From positions 243,632-307,631 of the forward strand of contig JAFDVZ010000002.1 in the NCBI GenBank assembly GCA_018268715.1: a stretch of DNA of 64,000 bases, read 5' to 3'. The stretch comes from Acidobacteriota bacterium (lineage in GTDB: Bacteria; Acidobacteriota; Terriglobia; Bryobacterales; Bryobacteraceae). Under the pieces are notes generated by a model. The model worked only from the letters and a program-made list of their open reading frames with translations, had not been told where the DNA came from and ran no database searches. Positions 1 to 8,094 of this stretch are shown piece by piece; position 1 is the stretch's first letter, and the number at the start of each line of letters is the position of its first letter. A program made the position numbers and the translations under genes.

Positions 1-1
1 T

Positions 2-700
2 TCATGGCTTCACGGCGTCGATCCCTATCGCCATCTCGCCACCACGCATCCCGTGCATCGCGAACATCAGGACCGCGCCGCGGCCTGGTTCGGCTTCACC
101 TCGATTCAGGAATGGGGACGCCGGCAGCACGCTCTCATGCTCGAGCAACGCGAGTTACAACGCGCGGCCGGCCGCATCATTCCGCAGACCAACGAAGAGT
201 ACGGTTATGAGGACCACTATCCGTTATGGGCCCCCGCGCCCCCGGCCGACTCCGCCGACGTGCTGCGCCGCACCGCCTGGGACATCGCCATGGCGGGCGC
301 TTACGGCGCATCCGGCGAGACCGTGCGCCGGGGCGTGGGCGTGTGGCCCGACACCGGCGGCGGCTGGATGAACGGGCGCGGCGACGACACGACGACGATG
401 CTCGCCGGCTACGCGCGCCTCTATGAGTTCATGACTCGCTTCGAATGGTGGAAGACAGAGCCGCGCGACGAGTTAGTCGACGCCGGTAACTGGTGTCTCG
501 CCGAAACGGGCCGCGTCTACGCGGTGTATCTGCCGAACGGGGGCGCGGCGACCGTCAAGCTCGCGCCCGGCCGCTACCAGGCCGAATGGTTCGATCCATT
601 GACAGGCGAAGCGATTCCGATCGGCCAGGCCGAGGATCCCTCGTGGACGTCTCCGGCCCCGCCTCGCAAGGGCGATTGGGCGTTGCTCGTGCGCCGCTGA
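2..700 (+). CDS. DUF4038-type glycoside hydrolase, C-terminal part (5' truncated by window)
   Basis: The reading frame is already open at base 2, so the gene starts outside the window and only the last 232 residues are visible. The fragment opens with VDPYRHLATTHP, followed by WFGFTSIQEW and INEE/QTNEEYGYEDHYP-like acidic segments. This resembles the (beta/alpha)8 barrel of DUF4038 (apiosidase-like) hydrolases. The last 70 residues (from about GRVYAVYLPNGG to KGDWALLVRR) look like the beta-sandwich 'collagen-binding' tail usual in that family. The likely role is cleavage of plant-type polysaccharide, probably exported, but the signal peptide region is not visible. Substrate unknown. Confidence 0.7.
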   Translation, partial: SWLHGVDPYRHLATTHPVHREHQDRAAAWFGFTSIQEWGRRQHALMLEQRELQRAAGRIIPQTNEEYGYEDHYPLWAPAPPADSADVLRRTAWDIAMAGAYGASGETVRRGVGVWPDTGGGWMNGRGDDTTTMLAGYARLYEFMTRFEWWKTEPRDELVDAGNWCLAETGRVYAVYLPNGGAATVKLAPGRYQAEWFDPLTGEAIPIGQAEDPSWTSPAPPRKGDWALLVRR

Positions 701-721
701 CTGAAGGGGTGCGCGTCCGCG

Positions 722-727
722 TATGAT
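722..727 (+). promoter_or_regulatory. -10-like hexamer TATGAT
   Basis: TATGAT ends 9 bases before the ATG of the rhodanese gene. A transcript starting at the usual distance would have a leader of only a few bases. GAAGG at 729-732 could still serve as a weak ribosome site if the transcript starts further upstream. Confidence 0.45.
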
Positions 728-736
728 GAAGGCATC

Positions 737-1183
737 ATGAAGCGTGTTCTCCCGTTCGTCATCGCGTCGTTGATACTGCTCGCGCAGCCGGCCATGCGGC
801 CGTCCGATCTCATGCAGCCCGCGGCTCTCGCGGCGGTTCTCAAGGGATCGGGTCCGAAGCCCGCCGTCGTGTTCGTCGGCTTCCCCGTCTTGTATCGCAG
901 CACACGCATTCCCGGAGCGCTGCTGGCGGGCCCTGGGGCGCGCTCATTGGGCATCGAGGAGCTGAAGCGGACCGTGGCGAAGCTGCCGAAGGATAAGGAG
1001 ATCGTGCTCTATTGCGGATGCTGCCCCTTTGGCAATTGCCCCAACGTGCGGCCCGCTCTCGAGGCGATGAAGGCCATGGGCTATACGAAGGTGAAGGTGC
1101 TCGAGATTCGTGAGAACCTCAGCTCGGACTGGGTTTCGAAGGGATATCCAACGGAGAAAACGGCGGGCGCCTCGGGGTTCTAG
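737..1183 (+). CDS. Exported rhodanese-like protein with Cys-rich active loop
   Basis: 148 residues with an N-terminal hydrophobic stretch (about residues 4-18) that reads as a signal peptide or anchor, followed by one rhodanese domain. The active loop is YCGCCPFGNCPN. C93 is at the catalytic position, with further cysteines at 95, 96 and 101, unlike the usual CxxGxR loop. A sulfur or thiol transfer, or redox, role outside the cytoplasm is inferred. The tail LREN..SSDWVSKGYP is typical of single-domain rhodaneses. The gene stands alone and converges on the H1-like gene, with a stem-loop between them. Confidence 0.8.
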   Translation: MKRVLPFVIASLILLAQPAMRPSDLMQPAALAAVLKGSGPKPAVVFVGFPVLYRSTRIPGALLAGPGARSLGIEELKRTVAKLPKDKEIVLYCGCCPFGNCPNVRPALEAMKAMGYTKVKVLEIRENLSSDWVSKGYPTEKTAGASGF

Positions 1184-1184
1184 G

Positions 1185-1210
1185 CCTCGGCGCGCCCGCG
1201 CGCGTTGAGG
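1185..1210. terminator. Stem-loop between convergent genes
   Basis: Arms 1185-1195 and 1200-1210 pair over 11 positions as RNA (two G-U pairs in one orientation) around a 4-base loop. The element sits exactly between the convergent rhodanese and H1-like genes and may end both transcripts. There is no clear T run, so it is not a classical intrinsic terminator. Confidence 0.5.
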
Positions 1211-1221
1211 ATGGGGTGCTG

Positions 1222-1374
1222 TTACTTCTTCTTCGCGGCGGCCTTCTTCACGGCCTTCTTCACTGCCTTCTTCGCGACGACCTTCTTCACTGCCTTCTTC
1301 GGAGCAGCCTTCTTGGTCGCCTTTACGGCCGCCTTTTTCACGGCTTTCTTGGTAGCGGTTTTCTTTACAGCCAT
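1222..1374 (-). CDS. Small Lys/Ala-rich histone H1-like DNA-binding protein
   Basis: A 50-residue protein, nearly all Lys, Ala, Val and Thr: it begins MAVKKTATKKAVKK and ends in AAAKKK. The repeats have the AKKAVKKA pattern of eukaryotic histone H1 tails and bacterial H1-like proteins (Hc1, AlgR3 or HU tails). It carries no folded domain, so binding to DNA or RNA backbone by charge is inferred. AGGGAGA stands about 8 bases before the ATG, a good ribosome site. The same DNA read on the plus strand gives a Phe/Ala-rich frame that is only its shadow. The gene lies between the rhodanese and yjbQ, transcribed against the former. Confidence 0.75.
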   Translation of the reverse strand: MAVKKTATKKAVKKAAVKATKKAAPKKAVKKVVAKKAVKKAVKKAAAKKK

Positions 1375-1494
1375 TCTGATTCTCCCTATTTCTGTTCGCA
1401 GTTAGAAACTGCTCTACTGGCAACTTAACATTAAAACGCTTGCAAGCGGTAATGTTTTTTTGCATGGAGCCCATCGCGGGCCGCTTCATCGCGG

Positions 1495-1500
1495 TACAAT
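1495..1500 (+). promoter_or_regulatory. -10-like hexamer TACAAT
   Basis: TACAAT ends 12 bases before the ATG of the yjbQ gene. No Shine-Dalgarno sequence stands in those 12 bases, so a leader of about six bases is inferred. Confidence 0.5.
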
Positions 1501-1512
1501 TCGTTCGCGAAC

Positions 1513-1932
1513 ATGAAGAGCTATCGCAAGGAACTATGGTTCGAGATCCCGTCCCGCAGGGGTTTCGTGAACATCACGCGCGACGTCGAACAGTGCCTTC
1601 GGGAAAGCGGCGTGCGTGAAGGGCTCGCCTTGGTGAACGCCATGCACATCACCGCTTCGGTGTTCATCAACGACGATGAATCAGGCCTGCATCAGGATTA
1701 CGAGCGTTGGCTTGAGAAGCTCGCGCCGCATGAACCCGTGTCCGGATACATGCACAACCGCACTGGCGAGGACAACGCCGACGCGCACATGAAGCGCCAG
1801 TTGATGGGCCGCGAAGTAGTGGTGGCCATCACCGCCGGCAAGCTCGACTTCGGCCCGTGGGAACAGATCTTCTACGGTGAATTCGATGGACGCCGCAAGA
1901 AGCGCGCGCTCGTCAAGATCATCGGCGAATAG
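1513..1932 (+). CDS. yjbQ: YjbQ family protein (UPF0047)
   Basis: 139 residues, the usual length of the YjbQ/UPF0047 family. Conserved family segments are visible: [18 protein letters not shown] (about 43-60), [14 protein letters not shown] (about 78-92, with histidines and Glu/Asp that cluster in the trimer) and [18 protein letters not shown] at the end. Some members have weak thiamine-phosphate synthase activity; the physiological role is not settled. The gene is alone. It ends three bases before the stop of the convergent VOC gene. Confidence 0.88.
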   Translation: MKSYRKELWFEIPSRRGFVNITRDVEQCLRESGVREGLALVNAMHITASVFINDDESGLHQDYERWLEKLAPHEPVSGYMHNRTGEDNADAHMKRQLMGREVVVAITAGKLDFGPWEQIFYGEFDGRRKKRALVKIIGE

Positions 1933-1935
1933 CGT

Positions 1936-2895
1936 TCATCGAGGCAGCGGCAGCGTGGATGGCGGAGGCGCACTGGCGTCCGCGGTGAACGGCTCCATCA
2001 ACTCCATGCGCGTTCCATCGGGATCGAAGACGTTTAACTGCCGCTTGCGATTGATCCCCGTGCGTATCTCGAGCGGCTTTCCGTAGAAGGCCGCGTAATC
2101 GCGATCCTTCAACATCTCGAGCGCATCGCCGATGCGCGGAGTCTCCAGGCAGAAGTGATGCTGCGAGCCGCGCTTGTCGGGCGCGGGCTCGTCTTTGTAC
2201 AGCATGAGTTCGAGATAGTCCGTCCCATCGGGCACGCGCAGGTTGATCCATGAGACGCTCGGCGATCCAGCGCCCGCGCCGCGCCACGTCTCGGTGAAGC
2301 CGAGGATATCGGAGTAGAAGCGCATGGACGCGTTCGCGTCGCCCGAGATCACGCCGAAGTGCGCGATGCGCCGCGACACGCGCGTCGGCGGCGTATGCTT
2401 GCCCTTATCGCGCATGGCCCATCCATCGGGCATGTACTGCACGATCTCCACGCCGTGGCCATCCGGATCCTTCACCGTGAAGTTGAGATTGCCGCTGCGT
2501 CCCTTGGGCGTTCGATCGGGAACCTTCACGCCGCGCGATGCGAGATAGACGCGCATCGCCTCGGCGTCATCGGTGTAGAAGGCGACATGACTCAAGCGGT
2601 CTTCCCCAGCCTTCAACCCGGGCGACACTTCAATGTACTGATAGTCGTTGATCTTGATGAAGGCCATCGTGACCGCGCCGTCCGCCCCGGTGAGCGCGAA
2701 CGGCTCCTCGAAGCCGAGGAAGCCCTTGTAGTAGGCGCGCGCCTTCTCGAGATCCGCCACGCGCGTGGCGTAATGCGCGATGCCGAAAATTCGTGGGCGG
2801 ACCGGCGACTTAGCCGCCGGCGTCTGACTCAGCAGCAGCGCCGGAACTCCGGCGATCGACAACGCGAGGAAGCGGCGAATCCGCGAGTGCGCCAT
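1936..2895 (-). CDS. Exported protein with two VOC (glyoxalase-fold) domains
   Basis: 319 residues from the chosen ATG at 2895. An upstream in-frame GTG at 2904 overlaps a -10-like hexamer and is less likely. A signal-peptide-like stretch (RRFLALSIAGVPALLLSQTPA) is followed by two VOC repeats. The first begins IFGIAHYATRVADLEKARAYY and contains GHGVEIVQY; the second begins IAHFGVISGDANASMRFY and ends GTRMELMEPF. Each has the His and Glu positions used for metal in this fold, so a metal-dependent dioxygenase, lyase or isomerase-type reaction is possible. The substrate cannot be told from the sequence. Confidence 0.8.
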   Translation of the reverse strand: MAHSRIRRFLALSIAGVPALLLSQTPAAKSPVRPRIFGIAHYATRVADLEKARAYYKGFLGFEEPFALTGADGAVTMAFIKINDYQYIEVSPGLKAGEDRLSHVAFYTDDAEAMRVYLASRGVKVPDRTPKGRSGNLNFTVKDPDGHGVEIVQYMPDGWAMRDKGKHTPPTRVSRRIAHFGVISGDANASMRFYSDILGFTETWRGAGAGSPSVSWINLRVPDGTDYLELMLYKDEPAPDKRGSQHHFCLETPRIGDALEMLKDRDYAAFYGKPLEIRTGINRKRQLNVFDPDGTRMELMEPFTADASAPPPSTLPLPR

Positions 2896-2902
2896 GCACG
2901 CC

Positions 2903-2908
2903 ACTCTA
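2903..2908 (-). promoter_or_regulatory. -10-like hexamer TAGAGT (decides start of VOC gene)
   Basis: Read on the minus strand, TAGAGT ends 7 bases before the ATG at 2895. The spacing matches the pattern seen at many genes in this window and favours that ATG over the GTG at 2904. Confidence 0.45.
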
Positions 2909-3161
2909 TCCGCCGGAGCGCGGCGCGGTCAACCGGAACTTTGGCGAGGGAGGAACGGTCGGGCGTGGGAAGGGGGAAAAATTAGGGGACACACGAATCC
3001 GCCCGGTCGAAGCGGTGACGAAAACTGACCGGACGCCTTTGCATCCCCCGCATTGTCATTCGGAACCACTAGGGATTCCTAGATTGCGATGAGCCTCTCA
3101 CCGGTTAAGTGGAACGGCCCCGAAGGAAATCTCCAGTTATTTCCGTGGCGTCGCGAACCAG
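2909..3161. other. Intergenic region without recognised gene
   Basis: About 250 bases between the start of the VOC gene and the end of the PEP-mutase-family gene. The only visible structure is a short inverted repeat, CTAGG-GATT-CCTAG, at 3069-3082. Short frames here show no family resemblance. Confidence 0.5.
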
Positions 3162-4010
3162 TCAGCCCACTCGCGCCGAACGAAAGAACGCCTGCAGTTC
3201 CGGATACGGAGCCGCGCCGTCCAACCCCGCGAAGCTCCCCTCCTCGGCCAGCGCCCGCGCCGCCCTCCGCAACGCGCCCCAAGCCGCGCGAGCCATCGCC
3301 GATCCCACGCTGACCCGCCGCACACCCAACTCAGCCAGGTCGCTCATCCGCAACCCCACGTCGGCGCTCATGATGACGTTCACCGGCTTCGGCGCGACAG
3401 CTTTCACCACCGCCGCGATATCCTCCCGCGTGCGTGGACCCGGCGCGAACAGCACATCCGCCCCCGCCTCGGCGTACGCCGTCAACCGCCGCAGCGATTC
3501 GCGCAACGGATCCGCGTGACCCACCAGGTAACACTCGGCCCGCGCCGTCAGCAACACCCCCGAGCCCGACTCATCGATCGCCCGCCGCGCCGCGCGAATC
3601 CGCTCCGTCGCCAGTTCCACGTCAAACAGCGGGCGGCCCGCGTCACCGGTCGCGTCCTCGATGGAAAGCCCCGCCACGCCCGTCTCCACGCACAGGCGGA
3701 CGTTGGCGGCCACTCCCTCCGGGTCCACCGCGTACCCCGATTCGAAGTCCGCGTTCACGGGCAGTCCCTCGACTGCCGCCGTCATCTCCCGGACATGCGC
3801 CAGCACCGTGTCGCGAGGCACGGCCCAGGCGGCGTCGGGCAGCCCGCGCGAGAACGCAAACCCGCCGCTTGTGGTGGCGATCGCCGGAAACCCCAGGCTC
3901 CGTAAATACAGCGCCGACCCGATATCCCAAGGGTTCGGAATAGCGAAGCAGCCGCTTTCGTGCAGCGCGCGGAACCTGGCGCGCGCCGATTCGACTCGTG
4001 AATCCGTCAT
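3162..4010 (-). CDS. Isocitrate lyase/PEP mutase family protein
   Basis: 282 residues covering a complete single-domain PEP mutase/isocitrate lyase-like barrel. Family landmarks are IPNPWDIGSALYLRSLGF near the N terminus, TTSGGFAFSRG, NADFESGYA (Mg-binding acidic loop), GVAGLSIEDATG (Glu-Asp pair), LTARAECYLVG and RRVSVGSAMARAAW. The usual reaction is C-C or C-P bond cleavage or formation on a 2-oxoacid such as oxaloacetate or 2-methylisocitrate. This subfamily lacks the KKCGH loop of true isocitrate lyase. TAATCT ends 9 bases before the ATG on the minus strand. It is divergent from the SDR gene with a 51-base gap. Confidence 0.82.
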   Translation of the reverse strand: MTDSRVESARARFRALHESGCFAIPNPWDIGSALYLRSLGFPAIATTSGGFAFSRGLPDAAWAVPRDTVLAHVREMTAAVEGLPVNADFESGYAVDPEGVAANVRLCVETGVAGLSIEDATGDAGRPLFDVELATERIRAARRAIDESGSGVLLTARAECYLVGHADPLRESLRRLTAYAEAGADVLFAPGPRTREDIAAVVKAVAPKPVNVIMSADVGLRMSDLAELGVRRVSVGSAMARAAWGALRRAARALAEEGSFAGLDGAAPYPELQAFFRSARVG

Positions 4011-4061
4011 GGTTCCGGCAGATTAGCACGAACCCTCCGCCCGCGGCCACAATGGTAGGCG

Positions 4062-4814
4062 ATGAATGACCCTAGGATCGCCATCGTCACCGGCGCGGGC
4101 TCCGGCATCGGACGCGCGGTCAGCCTGGCCCTGCACGCGGCGGGATTCTCCGTCGCGCTCGCCGGACGCCGCCCCGCGCCGCTCGAACAGACCGCCGCGC
4201 TCGCGCCCTCCGGCCCCCGCCTGATCGCGGTCCCCACCGACGTCGCCGACCCCGCCTCGGTGGACTCCCTGTTCCGCCGCGTCGCCGACGAGTTCGGCCG
4301 GCTCGACCTGCTGTTCAACAACGCGGGCGTCAACGCGCCCGGCGTCCCCATGGAGGATCTGACCTTCGAGCAATGGAACGCCGTCGTGCAAACCAACCTC
4401 ACCGGCGTGTTCCTGTGCGCGCAACAGGCCCTGCGCATGATGAAGTCGCAGACTCCGCCGGGCGGCCGCATCATCAACAACGGCTCCATCTCCGCCCAGG
4501 TCCCGCGCCCCGACTCGGCGCCCTACACCGCCACCAAGCACGCCGTCACCGGACTCACCCGGTCCATCTCTCTCGACGGCCGTAAGTACGGCGTCGCCTG
4601 CGGACAAATCGACATCGGCAACGCCGCCACGGACATGACCGAAAGGATGACCAAGGGCGTCCGCCAGGCCAACGGAACCACCCTGGAGGAGCCTCGCATG
4701 GACGTCCGTCACGTGGCCGAAGCGGTGGTCTACATGGCGAACCTCCCGCTCGAAGCGAACGTCCAGTTCATCACCGTGATGGCCACCGCCATGCCTTATA
4801 TTGGTCGCGGTTGA
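4062..4814 (+). CDS. SDR family NAD(P)-dependent oxidoreductase
   Basis: 250 residues, a classical short-chain dehydrogenase. The cofactor motif TGAGSGIG is at about residues 10-17, NNAGVNAPG at about 87-95, the catalytic Ser is in NNGSIS and the YxxxK pair is in YTATK (about residue 155). A basic residue after the second strand (AGRRPAP) suggests NADP preference. CACAAT ends 8 bases before the ATG. The C terminus ([17 protein letters not shown]) is family-typical. It probably reduces a ketone or oxidises an alcohol of unknown identity. Confidence 0.9.
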   Translation: MNDPRIAIVTGAGSGIGRAVSLALHAAGFSVALAGRRPAPLEQTAALAPSGPRLIAVPTDVADPASVDSLFRRVADEFGRLDLLFNNAGVNAPGVPMEDLTFEQWNAVVQTNLTGVFLCAQQALRMMKSQTPPGGRIINNGSISAQVPRPDSAPYTATKHAVTGLTRSISLDGRKYGVACGQIDIGNAATDMTERMTKGVRQANGTTLEEPRMDVRHVAEAVVYMANLPLEANVQFITVMATAMPYIGRG

Positions 4815-4862
4815 AGCCCGCCGCCGGATGCTCCGGGCCGCCGTGAGAAAATGGAGGCAGGA

Positions 4863-6041
4863 ATGAATCGTTTTCTGGCCCTGTTGGCCGCAGCGTGCAT
4901 GGCCGTCGCCGCTCGCGCCGACACCTATGTCGTACTCCCGTTCTTCAACGCGTCCCGCACCGCCAATCTCGACTGGATCGGCGAAAGCATCTCCGAAGGC
5001 ATTCGCGGAGCTCTGTCCTATCACGGCTTGATGACGCTCAGCCGCGACGACCGTCAGGAAGCCTTCCGCCGGCTGGGTCTTCGCGCCGACGCCAACCTCA
5101 CCCGGGCCACCGTCATGAAGATCGGCCAGGCGCTCGACGCCAACCAGGTGGTGTACGGCGAATTCGAATTCCAGCCGCCCCCGCCCGGCGACAAAAGCCG
5201 CGGCTCGCTCAAGATCGTGGCCCACGTGCTCGACCTGCGCGCCCTCCGCCAGGGCCCCGAGTTCTCCGAAATCGCCTCCCTCGACGACCTCGCCGCCGAA
5301 CAGGCCCGCATCGCCTGGGAAACGCTCCGCTATCTCACCCCGAAGGGCGCCCCCTCGGAGGAGGAGTTCCGCCGCCAGCGCACCCAGATCCGCGTCGACG
5401 CCATGGAGAGTTACATCCGCGGTCTGCTCGCCACCAACGCCGATCAGAAGTACCGTCTGTTTTCCCAGGCCGTCCGGCTGGAGCCCGGCTACTCCGAAGC
5501 GTCTTTCGAACTCGGCATGCTCGCCTATTCCCGCGAGGACTACCGCGCCGCCGCCGACTGGTTTGAGAAGGTGTCGCCCGCCATGCCGCGCCACCGCAAG
5601 GCCCTCTTCTATCTCGGCATCTGCCGCTTCGAGTCCGGCGCCTACGCCGCCGCCGAGACCGCCTTCCGGACCGTCGCCGAGACCGTCCCGCTCAACGAGG
5701 TGTGGAACAACCTGGGCGCCGCCCAATCCCGCCTGAACCGCGCCCAGGCCACCGATAACTTCGTCAAGGCGCTCGAAGGCGACTCATCCGACCCCGTCTA
5801 TCATTTCAACGTGGGTTACTCGCTCTGGCGCCAGAAACAGTTCGATTCCGCCGCCGAACGCTTCCGCGCCGTCCTCGATCGCACCCCGGAGGATTCGGTC
5901 GCCGCCGCCCTGCTCGCTAAGTGCCGCGGCCATCAGGGCCCCCAGCCCAACGATCCTGAGCGTTTGGAGCGCCTGAAGACGCAGTATGAAGAGAGCGCCT
6001 ACTGGCAACTGAAGGCTGTGCTACAACCTGATAAGCAGTGA
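4863..6041 (+). CDS. Exported TolB-like/TPR protein
   Basis: 392 residues. The ATG at 4863 is preferred over 4851 because GGAGG (4853-4857) then stands 5 bases upstream and the protein begins with a clean signal peptide (FLALLAAACMAVAARA). Residues about 22-130 resemble the TolB/FlgO-like fold (TYVVLPFFNAS, DWIGESISEGIRGAL). Residues about 190-380 are TPR repeats (SFELGMLAYSREDYRAAADWFEKV, FYLGICRFESGAYAAAETAFR, FNVGYSLWRQKQFDSAAERFR). This is likely an envelope scaffold. The next gene is a PP2C phosphatase on the same strand, so a signalling role is possible. Confidence 0.75.
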   Translation: MNRFLALLAAACMAVAARADTYVVLPFFNASRTANLDWIGESISEGIRGALSYHGLMTLSRDDRQEAFRRLGLRADANLTRATVMKIGQALDANQVVYGEFEFQPPPPGDKSRGSLKIVAHVLDLRALRQGPEFSEIASLDDLAAEQARIAWETLRYLTPKGAPSEEEFRRQRTQIRVDAMESYIRGLLATNADQKYRLFSQAVRLEPGYSEASFELGMLAYSREDYRAAADWFEKVSPAMPRHRKALFYLGICRFESGAYAAAETAFRTVAETVPLNEVWNNLGAAQSRLNRAQATDNFVKALEGDSSDPVYHFNVGYSLWRQKQFDSAAERFRAVLDRTPEDSVAAALLAKCRGHQGPQPNDPERLERLKTQYEESAYWQLKAVLQPDKQ

Positions 6042-6114
6042 AAGTGACCGTTCGTTGGCGCCCGCCCGATTGGGCGCGTCTTTGGGACGCCACGTTTCGC
6101 CGGCGGAGAACCGT

Positions 6115-6120
6115 TATAAT
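6115..6120 (+). promoter_or_regulatory. -10 hexamer TATAAT (decides start of PP2C gene)
   Basis: A perfect TATAAT ends 10 bases before the ATG at 6131 and lies inside the alternative frame that would begin with GTG at 6038. No convincing -35 is seen at 17 bases. The position supports the 6131 start and a very short leader. Confidence 0.55.
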
Positions 6121-6130
6121 CGAGAAGCTC

Positions 6131-6847
6131 ATGATTGAGTCGTTCGGCCTCACCAATCCAGGCTGTGTTCGAAAAAACAATGAGGATTACTACATCCTGG
6201 CCCCGGAAGTCGGCCTGTATGTGGTGGCCGACGGCATGGGCGGCGCCCAGGCCGGCGAACACGCCTCGAAACTGGCCGCCGAAACCGTCCTTGAAACCGT
6301 CCTCGCCGCCGACCAGTTAGGTTCGGCCGTCTTGCTCAAGGCGTTTGAGGAGGCTAACCGCCAGGTGCTCGAGGCCGCCCACTCCGACGTGAGTCTCGAA
6401 GGCATGGGCACCACTCTCGTCGCCGTGCTCGATTGTGCGGAAGGCCTGCTCGTCGCAAGCGTCGGCGACTCCCGCGCCTACATCTACGAAAACGACGAGT
6501 TGCTCATCATCACGGAGGACCAGACCTGGGTCCACGAAGTAGGCCGCCGCCTGGGACTCGACGAAGCGACCCTCAAGAACCACCCCATGCGCCACGTCCT
6601 CACCATGGCCATCGGAGTCAGCGCCCAGTTGCGCGTGCACACCTACGCGCTGAAGCCGTTGCCGGGAACTCAGATCCTGCTATGCAGCGACGGCCTGCAC
6701 GGCGTGGTCGGCGAGGACGTCATTTTTGAGGCCCTCTCCACCCCCGGCGAACTCGAGCAGAAGTGTTCCTTCCTGGTCGACTCGGCCCGCGCCGCCGGCG
6801 GTCCCGATAACATCACCACTATTCTGCTCCGCATGGCCGCCGCCTGA
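6131..6847 (+). CDS. PP2C-family Ser/Thr protein phosphatase (Stp1/PrpC type)
   Basis: 238 residues from the ATG at 6131; the family normally begins close to the TNPGCVRKNNEDY motif, which this start gives. All metal-site motifs are present: NNED at about residue 18, VVADGMGGAQAGEHAS, VASVGDSRAYIY, LLCSDGLHGVV and GGPDNITTILL. It should dephosphorylate Ser/Thr phosphoproteins in the cytoplasm and oppose Hanks-type kinases such as the one at 18968-21277. It follows the TolB/TPR gene and precedes a cheW gene. Confidence 0.92.
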   Translation: MIESFGLTNPGCVRKNNEDYYILAPEVGLYVVADGMGGAQAGEHASKLAAETVLETVLAADQLGSAVLLKAFEEANRQVLEAAHSDVSLEGMGTTLVAVLDCAEGLLVASVGDSRAYIYENDELLIITEDQTWVHEVGRRLGLDEATLKNHPMRHVLTMAIGVSAQLRVHTYALKPLPGTQILLCSDGLHGVVGEDVIFEALSTPGELEQKCSFLVDSARAAGGPDNITTILLRMAAA

Positions 6848-6933
6848 AGCCCGCCGCGCCCCCCGGCCTTTCCACCACGAATTAAAACCCCCCGCTCCCA
6901 GGACGATAAGAGCGTCAGGAGTGCAATGAGCTT

Positions 6934-7392
6934 ATGGCCGAAGTCGCTACCAAGGCAGGCCGCTACATCACGTTCCAGCTTTCGCGTCAGTATTTCGCGA
7001 TCGCTTCCGATCGTGTTCGACAGATCCTGCCCGCAACCGACGTTCGCAACGCGGACGACCGCGTGCCGTACCTGTATGGAGCGATACCCGCGAATGGCCG
7101 CCTGATCCCGGTGCTCGACGTCCGGGAGAAGCTGGGCCTGGGATCCCGTCCGGCGCGTCCCACCGCCTGCGTGCTGGTGATTGGCCTGAACGGCAATTGC
7201 CCGGTGAAGTTGGTTGGCATGGTGGCCGACAAACTCAGTGAAGTGGTGGAGTTCCGCGCCTCGGAAATCCGTGGAAGCACCGCGCAGCAGCGCATCGAAG
7301 GGCGCCCCTACGGCCGCCCGAAAACGGTGCTTGAGCCCGAACACCTGTTGAAGCCGGGCGAATGGTCCAAGCTCCATTCGATCGTTCTATAG
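6934..7392 (+). CDS. CheW-like chemotaxis scaffold domain protein
   Basis: 152 residues forming one CheW domain: ITFQLSRQYFAIASDRVRQIL (strand plus the helix that contacts the receptor), VPYLYGAIPANGRLIPVLDVREKLG, VLVIGLNG and VGMVADKLSEVVEFRASEI. CheW couples receptors to CheA; here no che gene is nearby. A stand-alone adaptor role, perhaps in the neighbouring phosphatase pathway, is only inferred. The start at 6934 has weak ribosome-binding support. The gene ends 7 bases before the stop of convergent recX. Confidence 0.85.
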   Translation: MAEVATKAGRYITFQLSRQYFAIASDRVRQILPATDVRNADDRVPYLYGAIPANGRLIPVLDVREKLGLGSRPARPTACVLVIGLNGNCPVKLVGMVADKLSEVVEFRASEIRGSTAQQRIEGRPYGRPKTVLEPEHLLKPGEWSKLHSIVL

Positions 7393-7399
7393 AGCGTCC

Positions 7400-7945
7400 T
7401 CACTCCCGCGGAGCATCGTCCTCTTCCTCGTACGCCCCCTCGAGGGCATCGGCCGAACTGGCGTACCGTCTCAGAACCCGGATGGAAACGCCTGCCGCGA
7501 ACCCCGCCAGCCGGAGCCGCCGGTACGCCGAAGCCAGATTCTTGTCTTCCGACAGGAACTCGGCCAGCTTCACGGATCGGTATTTCCGCGCCAGGTACTG
7601 CTCCACCAGGGCCGTTTCGTCGGTCCCCTCGAAGGTCTGCTCCACCGCCCGCGACGCCACCGCGCCCGTCACCTTGCGTTGCCGCAGGTCCCGCAGCACC
7701 CTCATCTTGCCGAAGCCCTGGTTTTCCAGCCGCGCCGCCGCGTAGGATTCGGCGAACCGCCGGTCGTCGACAAAGCCCGCCTCTTTGAGTTTCGCCAACA
7801 CCTGGTCGGCGTCCTCGGCCCGCGCCGCCTTGCGCGCCAGCTTGGTCCGGATCTCCGCCGTCGACAGTCCCCGCCCCGACAATGTGCGAAGCGCGTACTC
7901 CATCAGTTGGGCCTCGTTGAGCGGAGCTGGCTTGCGGCGATCCAT
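7400..7945 (-). CDS. recX: Regulatory protein RecX
   Basis: 181 residues from the ATG at 7945. RecX three-helix repeats are recognisable: AQLMEYALRTLSGRGLSTAEIRTKL, ADQVLAKLKEAGFVDDRRFAESY, GFGKMRVLRDLRQRKV and a third repeat around TALVEQYLARKYRS. RecX modulates RecA filaments. No recA lies adjacent. The basic start (DRRKPAPL) is normal for the family. TACACT on the minus strand ends 8 bases before this ATG, which favours it over upstream in-frame starts. Confidence 0.88.
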   Translation of the reverse strand: MDRRKPAPLNEAQLMEYALRTLSGRGLSTAEIRTKLARKAARAEDADQVLAKLKEAGFVDDRRFAESYAAARLENQGFGKMRVLRDLRQRKVTGAVASRAVEQTFEGTDETALVEQYLARKYRSVKLAEFLSEDKNLASAYRRLRLAGFAAGVSIRVLRRYASSADALEGAYEEEDDAPRE

Positions 7946-7953
7946 TCGTTCAA

Positions 7954-7959
7954 AGTGTA
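7954..7959 (-). promoter_or_regulatory. -10-like hexamer TACACT (recX)
   Basis: TACACT read on the minus strand, 8 bases before the recX ATG. It lies within the longer open frame and so argues for the internal ATG at 7945. Confidence 0.45.
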
Positions 7960-8094
7960 ACGCCGGCCCCCGGCCCGCGTCCCACACAATAGCGGCCGGC
8001 CTCCGCGCAAGCGTCAAAATCGGCGCTGGAACCTAGCTGCTATGCTTGAATCGGTGGAGTAAACTCACGAATAGGAAGGAGCCATTGGAAAACA

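Noticed and set aside
1205..1405. Plus-strand frame rich in Phe, Ala and Thr that looks like a membrane protein
   Set aside because: It is the exact antisense of the Lys/Ala repeat protein at 1222-1374, which has a ribosome site and sensible composition.
6038..6130. Upstream GTG start for the PP2C gene
   Set aside because: The extra 31 residues are Arg/Trp-rich, unlike the family, and contain a TATAAT just before the better ATG.
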